Origin: UBA7672 sp036733305
Lineage (GTDB): Bacteria > Pseudomonadota > Alphaproteobacteria > Caulobacterales > Hyphomonadaceae
Length of the DNA: 64,000 nucleotides
Assembly (NCBI GenBank): GCA_036733305.1
Contig: DAINAT010000003.1
Location: forward strand, 1-64,000
Direction of reading: 5' to 3'
The notes below the pieces were generated by a model that saw only the letters and a program-made list of their open reading frames with translations, was not told the origin of the DNA and did no database searches. This document shows positions 26,011 through 33,517 of the stretch, piece by piece; positions within the stretch are counted from its first letter, which is position 1, and every line of letters starts with the position of its first letter. A program made the position numbers and the translations under genes.

Positions 26011-27864
26011 CTACGTCAACTTGACGACGCCGGGGGGAATATCCGGTGCAAACAGCGCCGCCACATCGGCCGCGCGATGATCCTGCGCGACGCGCTGATT
26101 CACATAGCCCTTGTCCGTGATCTCGCCCGCATCGAGCGAGGGCGGCGTGGTCAAAATCTTGAACCGCCCCACCCGGCGCGAGGAGCCCGGTTGCGTCGCG
26201 TTGAACGCCGCCAGCTTCTGCGCAACATGCGCCGTGAGCTCGCCCACAGCCTTCGCGCCATCGCCGCCCGCCGCTTCCATCGCCGCCTTCATGGCGGCCG
26301 GCGATGGCCAGAGCAGCGCGCCGACATAAGGCTTGTCCTGCCCGCACACGATCGCATCGGCCACAAGCGGCGCGCAGGCCGCAACGATATCCGGCCGCAA
26401 CGTGCCGACCGACACCCACGTGCCGGAATTGAGCTTGAAGTCCTCTGTCACCCGGCCATCGAAGACGAGCCCCTTTTCCGGATGCTCGGGATCGAAAAAG
26501 CGCGCGGCGTCGCCGAGGCAATAGAACCCTTCCTCGTCGAACACCTCCTTGTTCTTCTCGGGCAGGTTCAGATAGCCCTTCATCACCATCGGGCCTTTGA
26601 CGCGCACCTCCATCTTGGCGCCTACAGGCACAAGCTTCAGCGTCTGTCCCGGCAGCGGCAGGCCGACCATGCCGACGCGCTCCAGCTCCCAGTGCACCAT
26701 GGTGACGCCCTGTGTCTCGGTCGCGCCATACATCGTCGTCAGCGGAATGCGCTCGCCCGTCGAGGCGATCGCCAGCGCCTGGATGCGGTCATAGAGATCG
26801 TCCGACAACGTGGCGCCGCCATAGACCATGTATTTCATGCGGCTGAAGAAGGCGTCGCGGAACTCCGCATCCTGCTCCATCGCTTCTGCCAGCATGGCGT
26901 AAGCAATCGGCGCAGAGCCGAAATACTGCGGGCGTACGTCTGCCGCGTTCTTCATCGTGGTGGCAAACAGGCCCGGCATCGGCCTGCCCTCGTCAATGTG
27001 GAATGTGCCGCCAAGTGCGAGGCAGCCATTGTAGTTCACATTGCCGCCGGAGATGTGGCTCCACGGCATCCAGTCGAGGTTCTGGAGAACCTCGTTCGGG
27101 TCATGATCCGGCAGCGGCTGATCCAGCGCATTGCGCGCCGCGATCTGCGCCGTCATCTGGCCCTGGCTTTGTGGAGCGGGTTTCGGCATGCCCGTCGAGC
27201 CCGACGTGAAGAGATACTTGCCGATCGAATCCGGGCCGAGCCAGTCCATCGCCGTGTCGACAACGGACGTCACCGGCGTCTCCGCCAGTGTCGTGAAAGC
27301 CTCGGAGCCTTCCGAACCGTCCGCCGAAATGATCGCGACGCCTTCCAGCGGCAAGGTCGCGAGCGCCTTGCGGAACGGGTCCATGGTCTGGACGAAGACC
27401 GCCTTCGGCTTCACGGCGTTGAAGCAGTGCTTCAGCTTCGCGAAGTCCGTCGACATCACGGAATACGCCATCGAGATCGGCGTCGCGGGCGAGCCGATCC
27501 GCATCGCCGCCATCTGTATCAACGCGTGCTCGATCGAATTGCCCGACAGGATCAGCAGCGGCGCATCCGGCCCCAATCCGCGATCCAGCAGGGCCTGCGC
27601 CAGCGACCGCGTGATCGCCGCGCCCTCGCCATAGGTGACTGTGCGCCACGGCCCGTGATTGGGCGCCCGTTGCTTGAGCCAGGGACGATCTGGATGCTCA
27701 GCCGCCCGCTTGTCCAGCACATGTGGGATCGAACGCGGGACGACGCCCAAAGGCGTTCGCGAGGACAGGTAGACAGCCCCGCCCTCGCCGCGGCGGACCT
27801 CCATGTCGGGCGCCTTGAAAGGCAGCTTGCGGAATGGTGGCAGCTTGGCGGCGTCCGCACCCAT
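26011..27864 (-). CDS. AMP-dependent acyl/aryl-CoA ligase, feruloyl-CoA synthetase-like
   Basis: The 617-residue adenylate-forming enzyme activates a carboxylic acid with ATP and CoA. The P-loop is FTSGSTGMPKPAPQS, followed by LDWMPWSHISGGNVNYN (typical of the feruloyl-CoA synthase branch), MYGATETQG, and VFDGRVTEDFKLNSGTWV with the adenylate-binding Asp. I choose the second Met (27864) because GGAGGAAATC sits at ideal distance before it, while the first Met overlaps that site. Neighbouring acyl-CoA dehydrogenase and KAS III genes suggest an aryl or fatty acid route; the substrate is unproven. Confidence 0.87.
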   Translation of the reverse strand: MGADAAKLPPFRKLPFKAPDMEVRRGEGGAVYLSSRTPLGVVPRSIPHVLDKRAAEHPDRPWLKQRAPNHGPWRTVTYGEGAAITRSLAQALLDRGLGPDAPLLILSGNSIEHALIQMAAMRIGSPATPISMAYSVMSTDFAKLKHCFNAVKPKAVFVQTMDPFRKALATLPLEGVAIISADGSEGSEAFTTLAETPVTSVVDTAMDWLGPDSIGKYLFTSGSTGMPKPAPQSQGQMTAQIAARNALDQPLPDHDPNEVLQNLDWMPWSHISGGNVNYNGCLALGGTFHIDEGRPMPGLFATTMKNAADVRPQYFGSAPIAYAMLAEAMEQDAEFRDAFFSRMKYMVYGGATLSDDLYDRIQALAIASTGERIPLTTMYGATETQGVTMVHWELERVGMVGLPLPGQTLKLVPVGAKMEVRVKGPMVMKGYLNLPEKNKEVFDEEGFYCLGDAARFFDPEHPEKGLVFDGRVTEDFKLNSGTWVSVGTLRPDIVAACAPLVADAIVCGQDKPYVGALLWPSPAAMKAAMEAAGGDGAKAVGELTAHVAQKLAAFNATQPGSSRRVGRFKILTTPPSLDAGEITDKGYVNQRVAQDHRAADVAALFAPDIPPGVVKLT

Positions 27865-27951
27865 GATTTCCTCCAGCATTTTTTGTTTTGCCGGAGACTA
27901 TCAATGCACGGAGTGGGGACAACTCCCTTTCCTGTCATCCCTGCGAGGGGA

Positions 27952-29073
27952 TCAGGCCGCCTTCTCGATGAAGACTGTCCCTGCGGAATAGCCCGCGCCG
28001 AAGGAGCAGATCAGGCCCTTCTCTCCGGCCTTGAAGTCAGCCGAATGCTTGTGGAACGCAATGATCGAGCCGGCAGACGACGTGTTGGCATAGGTGTCGA
28101 GCACGGTGGGGCTTTCGAGCTCGCTGGCTTCGTGCCCCAGCACGCGCTCCGCGATCAGGCGGTTCATGCCGGCATTGGCCTGGTGCAGCCACATGCGCTT
28201 GAGATCGCTCGCCTGGATGCCGAGACGGTCCATCTCGCTCTGGATCATGGCGGAGACCATCGGCACGACCTCCCTGAAGACCTTGCGGCCCTCCTGAACG
28301 AACAACTTGTCGGTTTTGCCCACGCCTTCAGGCGCGGCGCGATTGAGGAAGCCGAAATTGTTGCGGATGTTGTTCGAGAACTGCGTCTTGAGGTGTGTGC
28401 CGAGGATCGACCAGTGAGCCTTGGGCGCAATCTCTTCCGCCTCGATCAGAACGGCTGTGGCGACATCGCCGAAGATGAAGTGGCTATCGCGGTCGGTGAA
28501 GTTGAGGTGGCCCGAGCAGATTTCCGGGTTCACCATCAACACCGTCTTGGCATGGCCCGCGCGCACGAAATCCGCGCCGGTCTGGATGCCGAAGGTCGCT
28601 GACGAGCAGGCAACGTTCATGTCGAACGCAAAACCTTCAGCGCCGAGAGCTGCCTGCACCTCAACGGCCATGGCCGGATACGCACGCTGCATGTTGGAGG
28701 CGGCGCAGATAACCGCATCGATGTCCTTGGCCTCACGACCCGCCGACGCCAGCGCCTGCTTGGCGGCGTTCACGGCGATCTCTGCCAGTACGGATATCTG
28801 ATCGTTGGGACGCTCCGGGATTTGCGGGCGCATGACTTTAGGGTCGATCACGCCTTCCTTGTCGATCACGAAGCGCGACTTGATGCCGGAAGCCTTCTCG
28901 ATGAACTCGACGGACGAATGCGCCTTCGCCTCGCGCTTGCCGGCCGCGATCTCTTCCGCGTGCTCGGCATTGTAGTTGTCGGTCCAGGCATTGAGGCTGG
29001 CGACCAGTTCCGCGTTCGATATCGAATGGGGCGGCGTATAAAGACCGGTCGCAGAAATGACGGGACGCGACAT
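27952..29073 (-). CDS. Beta-ketoacyl-ACP synthase III, PA3286-like
   Basis: This 373-residue condensing enzyme has the Cys-His-Asn triad: FDMNVACSSATFGIQ, WLHQANAGMN and YANTSSAGSIIAF. It carries the N-terminal insertion (about residues 25-75, EFIEKASGIKSRFV) seen in the Pseudomonas PA3286 type, which feeds medium-chain acyl-CoA from beta-oxidation into fatty acid synthesis. I base that similarity on memory of the family. The ATG at 29073 follows GAGG at 8 bp. Its position beside acyl-CoA enzymes fits a shunt between degradation and synthesis. Confidence 0.88.
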   Translation of the reverse strand: MSRPVISATGLYTPPHSISNAELVASLNAWTDNYNAEHAEEIAAGKREAKAHSSVEFIEKASGIKSRFVIDKEGVIDPKVMRPQIPERPNDQISVLAEIAVNAAKQALASAGREAKDIDAVICAASNMQRAYPAMAVEVQAALGAEGFAFDMNVACSSATFGIQTGADFVRAGHAKTVLMVNPEICSGHLNFTDRDSHFIFGDVATAVLIEAEEIAPKAHWSILGTHLKTQFSNNIRNNFGFLNRAAPEGVGKTDKLFVQEGRKVFREVVPMVSAMIQSEMDRLGIQASDLKRMWLHQANAGMNRLIAERVLGHEASELESPTVLDTYANTSSAGSIIAFHKHSADFKAGEKGLICSFGAGYSAGTVFIEKAA

Positions 29074-29172
29074 GAAGAACACCTCGAAATGACTAAGCCC
29101 GGTTTAGCCTCGTCACGCGATACCGTCGAGTAGGCAGCTGTGACCTCGCGGAAGGCCCCGGCTATGGCCGCA

Positions 29173-30585
29173 TCAATTGTGGGCCAGGCACTCGGCAACA
29201 CCGGGATAATTGGGCTGATCGATCATCGCCTGCGCCAGCACACTGCCGCGCAGATAAGCGTGCAGATCGGGGTTGTTGATATCGATTTCGCCCAATCGGA
29301 TCGCCTTGCAAAGCGAATCGCGCAGTTCGGAGACTTCGCCCGGTCTGCCCAGCAGGGTGCGCAGCGCCTGTGTTTCCCACATGGCGGCGTCAGCGCCGAA
29401 GGTCAGTTCGCGCAGGGCGATGTCGACCGAGTTGGCGGCGACGCGCGCGAGGAACTGGTTCCGGCCTTCAAGCGCCGTGGAGGCTTCATTCCGCAGGAAG
29501 TCCCGCACGCCCTGCAGGAGCTCGTCCGATCGCGGAAGTTCTGTGGTTGAGAGGGTCTGCAGCGCCGGCTGGGGTTTGCGCGCCTTGCCGGGGATGATCA
29601 GGTTCACACAGTCGATCTGGCATTCCGAACTGCGCCGCCCGATGGCGGGACGCTCGACGCTGGTCTCCATGCCCTTCCGGTAGGATTCCGCCATAGAGAG
29701 GCAGCCGACCGCCCACCAGAACGAGCCGAAGATTTCCCAGAAGCGTACCGCTTCACGATCAACGGTTTCGCCAGATGCATTTTCATAGCCGGCGATCAGA
29801 TCGTCCAGTTCGCCGAAGCCGCCCACTGGCTTACCCGGCACGCCGAACCGCCAGGAGCGCGTGATCAGCCAGCCAAGATCACGCATCGGATCACCGATAT
29901 GCGCCAGCTCCCAATCCAGCACGGCAACGATGCCCTTGCCCTTGCCCGGCTGCACGATGAAATTGCCATTCCGAAAGTCGCTGTGCACCAGCTTGAGCGG
30001 CCGCTGCTTCGGAAGATTCCTGAGCAACCACATCGCCGTGAAGTCGATCATCGGTTGGGGCGTTTCGCACTCAAGATACGACGCATTTGTCTTGCGGACG
30101 GAATGCTCGGCATCAAATGTCTCGAGAACCCCATCGAGGCCGCTCGCGGCCACATCGGCCTTGTGCAACCGAGCCAGCACCTCACCGCACTGACGCGCCA
30201 GCGTCTCGCGCGTATGAGCAAGCTCCGGGGCCCGTGCGATCTTCGCGCCCAGTGTTTCGCCGCTGATCCACTCCATCACAATGCCCGAGCCAAGCTCATC
30301 ACCCGACTCCAGCATCATGAACACGCGCGGACCCGGCACGCCAGCCTTGCTCGCGGCAGCAAACAGCTTCGCCTCGACATCCAACCCGGGACCGAAACCC
30401 AAGGCCGACCGCCCGCCTTCATTCGGCGCACGGCGCAGCGCCATGACCTGCTCGCGGCCGTCTTTGCGAATAATGAGACGATAGGTTTCGCGGCTGGCCC
30501 CCGCTGACAGCCGCTCGCAAGCCAGCAATGCCTCGAAACCCTGCATGCGCTTCAGCGCATTCTCCAACCTTACTGTATCAATCAT
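29173..30585 (-). CDS. APH-family kinase with C-terminal extension (candidate 4-hydroxyacyl-CoA kinase)
   Basis: The 470-residue protein has an aminoglycoside-phosphotransferase-like kinase domain (about 10-330) with the catalytic loop VHSDFRNGNF and metal Asp in VLDWELAHIGDP. A further helical domain of about 120 residues follows (ELLQGVRDFLRNEAS, LFGADAA-type region), resembling DUF6285 proteins often encoded next to such kinases. The start codon overlaps the acyl-CoA dehydrogenase stop as ATGA. In LvaA/LvaC and in ACAD10/11, an APH kinase and an acyl-CoA dehydrogenase jointly process 4-hydroxyacyl-CoA. I infer the same role here. Confidence 0.8.
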   Translation of the reverse strand: MIDTVRLENALKRMQGFEALLACERLSAGASRETYRLIIRKDGREQVMALRRAPNEGGRSALGFGPGLDVEAKLFAAASKAGVPGPRVFMMLESGDELGSGIVMEWISGETLGAKIARAPELAHTRETLARQCGEVLARLHKADVAASGLDGVLETFDAEHSVRKTNASYLECETPQPMIDFTAMWLLRNLPKQRPLKLVHSDFRNGNFIVQPGKGKGIVAVLDWELAHIGDPMRDLGWLITRSWRFGVPGKPVGGFGELDDLIAGYENASGETVDREAVRFWEIFGSFWWAVGCLSMAESYRKGMETSVERPAIGRRSSECQIDCVNLIIPGKARKPQPALQTLSTTELPRSDELLQGVRDFLRNEASTALEGRNQFLARVAANSVDIALRELTFGADAAMWETQALRTLLGRPGEVSELRDSLCKAIRLGEIDINNPDLHAYLRGSVLAQAMIDQPNYPGVAECLAHN

Positions 30586-31865
30586 TCGGTGACGCCTTTC
30601 GGCGCGCGCTGGTCCATGAAGCCGAACATGTAGCCCGCAACACGACGCATCTGGATCTCCTCCGAGCCTTCCGTGATGCGATAGCGGCGGTGATGGCGAT
30701 AGATGTGCTCGAACGGTTTGTGGCGCGAATAGCCAAGGCCGCCATGGACTTGCATCGCGCGATCAGCCGCCTCACAGCACAAGCGATTTGCCCAGTAGTT
30801 GCACATCGAGACTTTGTCCGAGACGGCGAAGTTGCCAATCGTGTCCATCTGCCATGCCGTCTTGTGGATCAGCGCACGCAGCATCTCGCACTGCGTCTGC
30901 AGTTCAACCAGCGGGAACTGGATGCCCTGATTAGATGATAATCGTTTGCCGAACGGAGCACGCTCATTGGCGTAGGCGACCGCTTGATTGACGCAATACT
31001 GCGCAGCCCCCAGCGATGAGGCCGCCTGTCGGATGCGATTCTCGTTGAAGAAATGCTGCACCACCTGCAACCCCTTCCCCTCGCCGCCGAATACCGCGCT
31101 GTCGGGCACACGCACGCCCTTCAGCGTTACATGGGCGTGGTCGGTCGGCATGTTGAACGTCCAGAGGAACTCTTCAGCCTTGAAGCCCGGCGAATTCGTC
31201 GGAACAAGAAATGCAGTAATGCCATGACCGTCCCCTGCCTTGCCCGACGTGCGGGCGAAGATCATGTCGTGGCTCGCCGTATGGACACCGGTATTCCAGG
31301 TCTTCTCGCCATCGATCACCCAGTGATCTCCGTCGCGAACAGCGCGGGTCTCCATATGTGTGGCGTCGGAACCGTGCGCTGGCTCCGTGATGCCGAAGGC
31401 GAAGCCACGACGGCCAGCGGCAAGGTCGTCCATCCATTCGGCCTTCTGCGCGCCCGAGCCGTAATGCCACATCAGCAACGCGCCGACGCTGTTGCCGACA
31501 ATCGAGTGCTCGTTCTGCAGATCGTTATGAAGACCCAACCCACGCGCCGCGAGATGCTCGCGGATCACCGCCATGGCGAGGTTGGCGCCCGCCCCTACGT
31601 CACGTGTCTGGCCGCCCACCTCCTTGGGCAGTGCAAAACGAAAATGTCCGGCCCGGTCAGCGCGGTGGCGCGCCTCGGCCAGCAGCGCTTCCCAATCGTG
31701 GCGGGGTAGTCCGCCCGCATACCAGTCCGTACGCGCGTGCTCACGACGATGGTCGAAGAAGCGCATATTGTCGTCCGCCTGCTCCAGCGGCTGGATCTCC
31801 GCTGCTATGAAACGGTCGAGCTCATCCAGGTAAGCGGCCAGCTCGGTCGGCAGATTGAAATCCAT
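30582..31865 (-). CDS. Acyl-CoA dehydrogenase coupled to the APH kinase
   Basis: The 427-residue acyl-CoA dehydrogenase has AFGITEPAHGSDATHMET, WVIDGEKTWNTG, a flavin-binding VHGGLGYSRHKPFEHIYRHH stretch and the catalytic-Glu region ITEGSEEIQ. Length and motifs place it with the ACAD10/11-like and LvaC-like group. It is upstream of and overlaps the APH kinase gene by 4 bp, and is divergent from the tetR gene, which probably controls it. The likely step is removal of phosphate and isomerisation of a 4-phosphoacyl-CoA, by analogy. Confidence 0.88.
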   Translation of the reverse strand: MDFNLPTELAAYLDELDRFIAAEIQPLEQADDNMRFFDHRREHARTDWYAGGLPRHDWEALLAEARHRADRAGHFRFALPKEVGGQTRDVGAGANLAMAVIREHLAARGLGLHNDLQNEHSIVGNSVGALLMWHYGSGAQKAEWMDDLAAGRRGFAFGITEPAHGSDATHMETRAVRDGDHWVIDGEKTWNTGVHTASHDMIFARTSGKAGDGHGITAFLVPTNSPGFKAEEFLWTFNMPTDHAHVTLKGVRVPDSAVFGGEGKGLQVVQHFFNENRIRQAASSLGAAQYCVNQAVAYANERAPFGKRLSSNQGIQFPLVELQTQCEMLRALIHKTAWQMDTIGNFAVSDKVSMCNYWANRLCCEAADRAMQVHGGLGYSRHKPFEHIYRHHRRYRITEGSEEIQMRRVAGYMFGFMDQRAPKGVTE

Positions 31866-32000
31866 GCAGGTCTCCCCAAAACACGCTGGAACTTCGGATT
31901 ACACACGTCTGCGGGCCAATCGCGCCAGATTTGGCGGCTTTTGACGTTCAACTCTCGGCTGACAGACCGTTCGGCATGTGTCACGAAACTGAATTGGGTG

Positions 32001-32037
32001 CTTGACACGGGGGGATCGCCGCCTAGACAGTGTCAAG
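32001..32037. promoter_or_regulatory. Promoter/operator between the acyl-CoA dehydrogenase and tetR genes
   Basis: CTTGACAC (32001-32008) and GTGTCAAG (32030-32037) are perfect inverted arms 21 bp apart. The right part, CTAGACAGTGTCAAG (32023-32037), is itself a near-palindrome. TTGACA at 32002-32007 can serve as a -35 for tetR, with a weak -10 around 32024-32029, so a bound regulator would block its own promoter. This is the expected autoregulated TetR site. Confidence 0.6.
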
Positions 32038-32054
32038 TAGTAGATAGGCGAGAC

Positions 32055-32666
32055 ATGACAGCAGTTACCCGGACTACCGGCAAGGACGACGTTCGCGCCG
32101 GAATCCTCAATGCCAGCCTTCAGCTGATGAACGAAGGCGGACTCGGCGCGCTTTCCATGCGCGAAGTCGCGCGCCGTGCAGGCGTCAGCCACCAGGCGCC
32201 GTATCACTACTTCCAGGATCGCGAGGCGATTCTCGCGGAGCTGGCGGGCGAAGGCTTCGACCAGCTCTATGACTATATGGTCAGCGCTGTCGGCCTCGTC
32301 CGTGATCGCCAGAGCAAGAGCCGCGCGATGGGCGAAGCGTATATCCGCTTTGCGCTCAACCATCCTGAACTGTTCCGCCTGATGTTCCGGACGGAGATGT
32401 GCGACCTCTCCGGCTATCCCGACGCGAAGGCCAAGGCGGAGCGCTGCTTCAACCTTCCGGTCGAAGTTCTCGGCGTGTCCGGCAAGATGGAAGACAAGGC
32501 CAATCCCGACCTCACGCCGGTGATCGCTTCGTGGTCGATCGCGCACGGCCTTGCGACGCTGCTGCTGGAGGGCAGACTTGGTGGATCGTTCGGGGAGACG
32601 CGCGATCAGCGTGAAGCCGGCGCCAACCGCATCATGGCTTTCTTCGCAGAGAAACTCGCAAAATAG
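32055..32666 (+). CDS. TetR/AcrR family transcriptional regulator
   Basis: The 203-residue product has an N-terminal helix-turn-helix (about residues 12-60: ILNASLQLMNEGGLGALSMR, VARRAGVSHQAPYHYFQDRE) and a ligand-binding helical domain with a WHG-type stretch (PVIASWSIAHGLATLLLEGR). Such regulators near acyl-CoA genes usually sense acyl-CoA or fatty acids. The ATG at 32055 lies just after the inverted-repeat operator and opens the HTH at the usual distance. It is divergent from the dehydrogenase-kinase operon. Confidence 0.92.
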   Translation: MTAVTRTTGKDDVRAGILNASLQLMNEGGLGALSMREVARRAGVSHQAPYHYFQDREAILAELAGEGFDQLYDYMVSAVGLVRDRQSKSRAMGEAYIRFALNHPELFRLMFRTEMCDLSGYPDAKAKAERCFNLPVEVLGVSGKMEDKANPDLTPVIASWSIAHGLATLLLEGRLGGSFGETRDQREAGANRIMAFFAEKLAK

Positions 32667-32668
32667 TT

Positions 32669-33373
32669 TCAGCACCAGGCGCCCGATATCGGGATCACCT
32701 GACCTGAGATGAAACCGCTTTGTCCGAGCGCCAGAAGCTCGACGAGCGCTGCGACCTCGTCTGCCTGCCCAAGCCTGCCCATCGGGACACGTGCGAGAAG
32801 CTTGGGACCTTTGACCGGGTCCTCCAGCAGCGCCTTCGGGTAATACGTCTCCGTCTGGATGAAGTTGGCGGCGACGGCGTTCACGGAGATGCCGCTGCCG
32901 GCGACTTCAAGCGCCAGCGTACGCACAACGCCGTTCACCGCGGCGCGGGCCGCCGCATAGGGAGAAAATCCGGGAATCCCACCGATCGGCCCCGACGATG
33001 ACCCGAACACGATGCGCCCTGCTTTGTTGGGGCGCATGGCCTTCACAGCGGCGCCAGCAAACACCAGCGACTCGGCGGTCAGCCGCTGAAAGTACGGCAG
33101 CAGCAGTTCGACATTGAGATCTTCGACATTGGTTCTTGGCGCAGGCATTGCGGGCGAGATGACGATCGCATCGAGCTTGCCGCCGAAGGCTTCCGCCGCC
33201 CGCGCCACCATCGCTTGCGGCGTCGTCCATTCGATCACCTCAATGCCCGCTTCATCACCATCGTGCTCAATTGCAGGATCACAGCCGATTACCCGCGCAC
33301 CCGCCTTGCGCAGCCGCTCAGCGATTGCCGGATTGGCAAAGCCGCGAATGTCAGTGATGAAAATGTTCGCCAT
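32669..33373 (-). CDS. Atypical SDR with halohydrin-dehalogenase-like motifs
   Basis: The 234-residue short-chain dehydrogenase-fold protein lacks the glycine-rich NAD(P) motif; instead it reads FITDIRGFANPA. Its catalytic set is Ser126, Tyr139 and Arg143 (SSGPIGGIPGFSPYAAAR), with Arg in place of the usual SDR Lys. S-x12-Y-x3-R and T7-x4-F12 match the fingerprint of halohydrin dehalogenases, except that Asn14 stands where their Gly normally is. NFIQTETYYPKALL resembles their halide-pocket segment. It may therefore eliminate halide from vicinal halohydrins or open epoxides. A cofactor-free SDR of other function remains possible. Confidence 0.7.
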   Translation of the reverse strand: MANIFITDIRGFANPAIAERLRKAGARVIGCDPAIEHDGDEAGIEVIEWTTPQAMVARAAEAFGGKLDAIVISPAMPAPRTNVEDLNVELLLPYFQRLTAESLVFAGAAVKAMRPNKAGRIVFGSSSGPIGGIPGFSPYAAARAAVNGVVRTLALEVAGSGISVNAVAANFIQTETYYPKALLEDPVKGPKLLARVPMGRLGQADEVAALVELLALGQSGFISGQVIPISGAWC

Positions 33374-33517
33374 CGCTAATGCTCTACCTTTGTTGCCGCC
33401 ATGGCGCTACGTGCCGGAGCGTTCGGTTTGGGTTCGTGCAGCGCGGATAGGCTACGCATCGCTCGCGCACGCGGGAAGCGTGACGCCGCGGCAACATCGG
33501 TCACATCATGAAGGTGT

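Noticed and set aside
23248..28602. A 1784-codon open frame on the plus strand
   Set aside because: It runs antisense across nmo, prpE, both ligase and dehydrogenase genes and most of the KAS III gene, all of which have clear families and ribosome sites. Its Arg/His-rich translation has no domains and is a by-product of GC-rich codon use.
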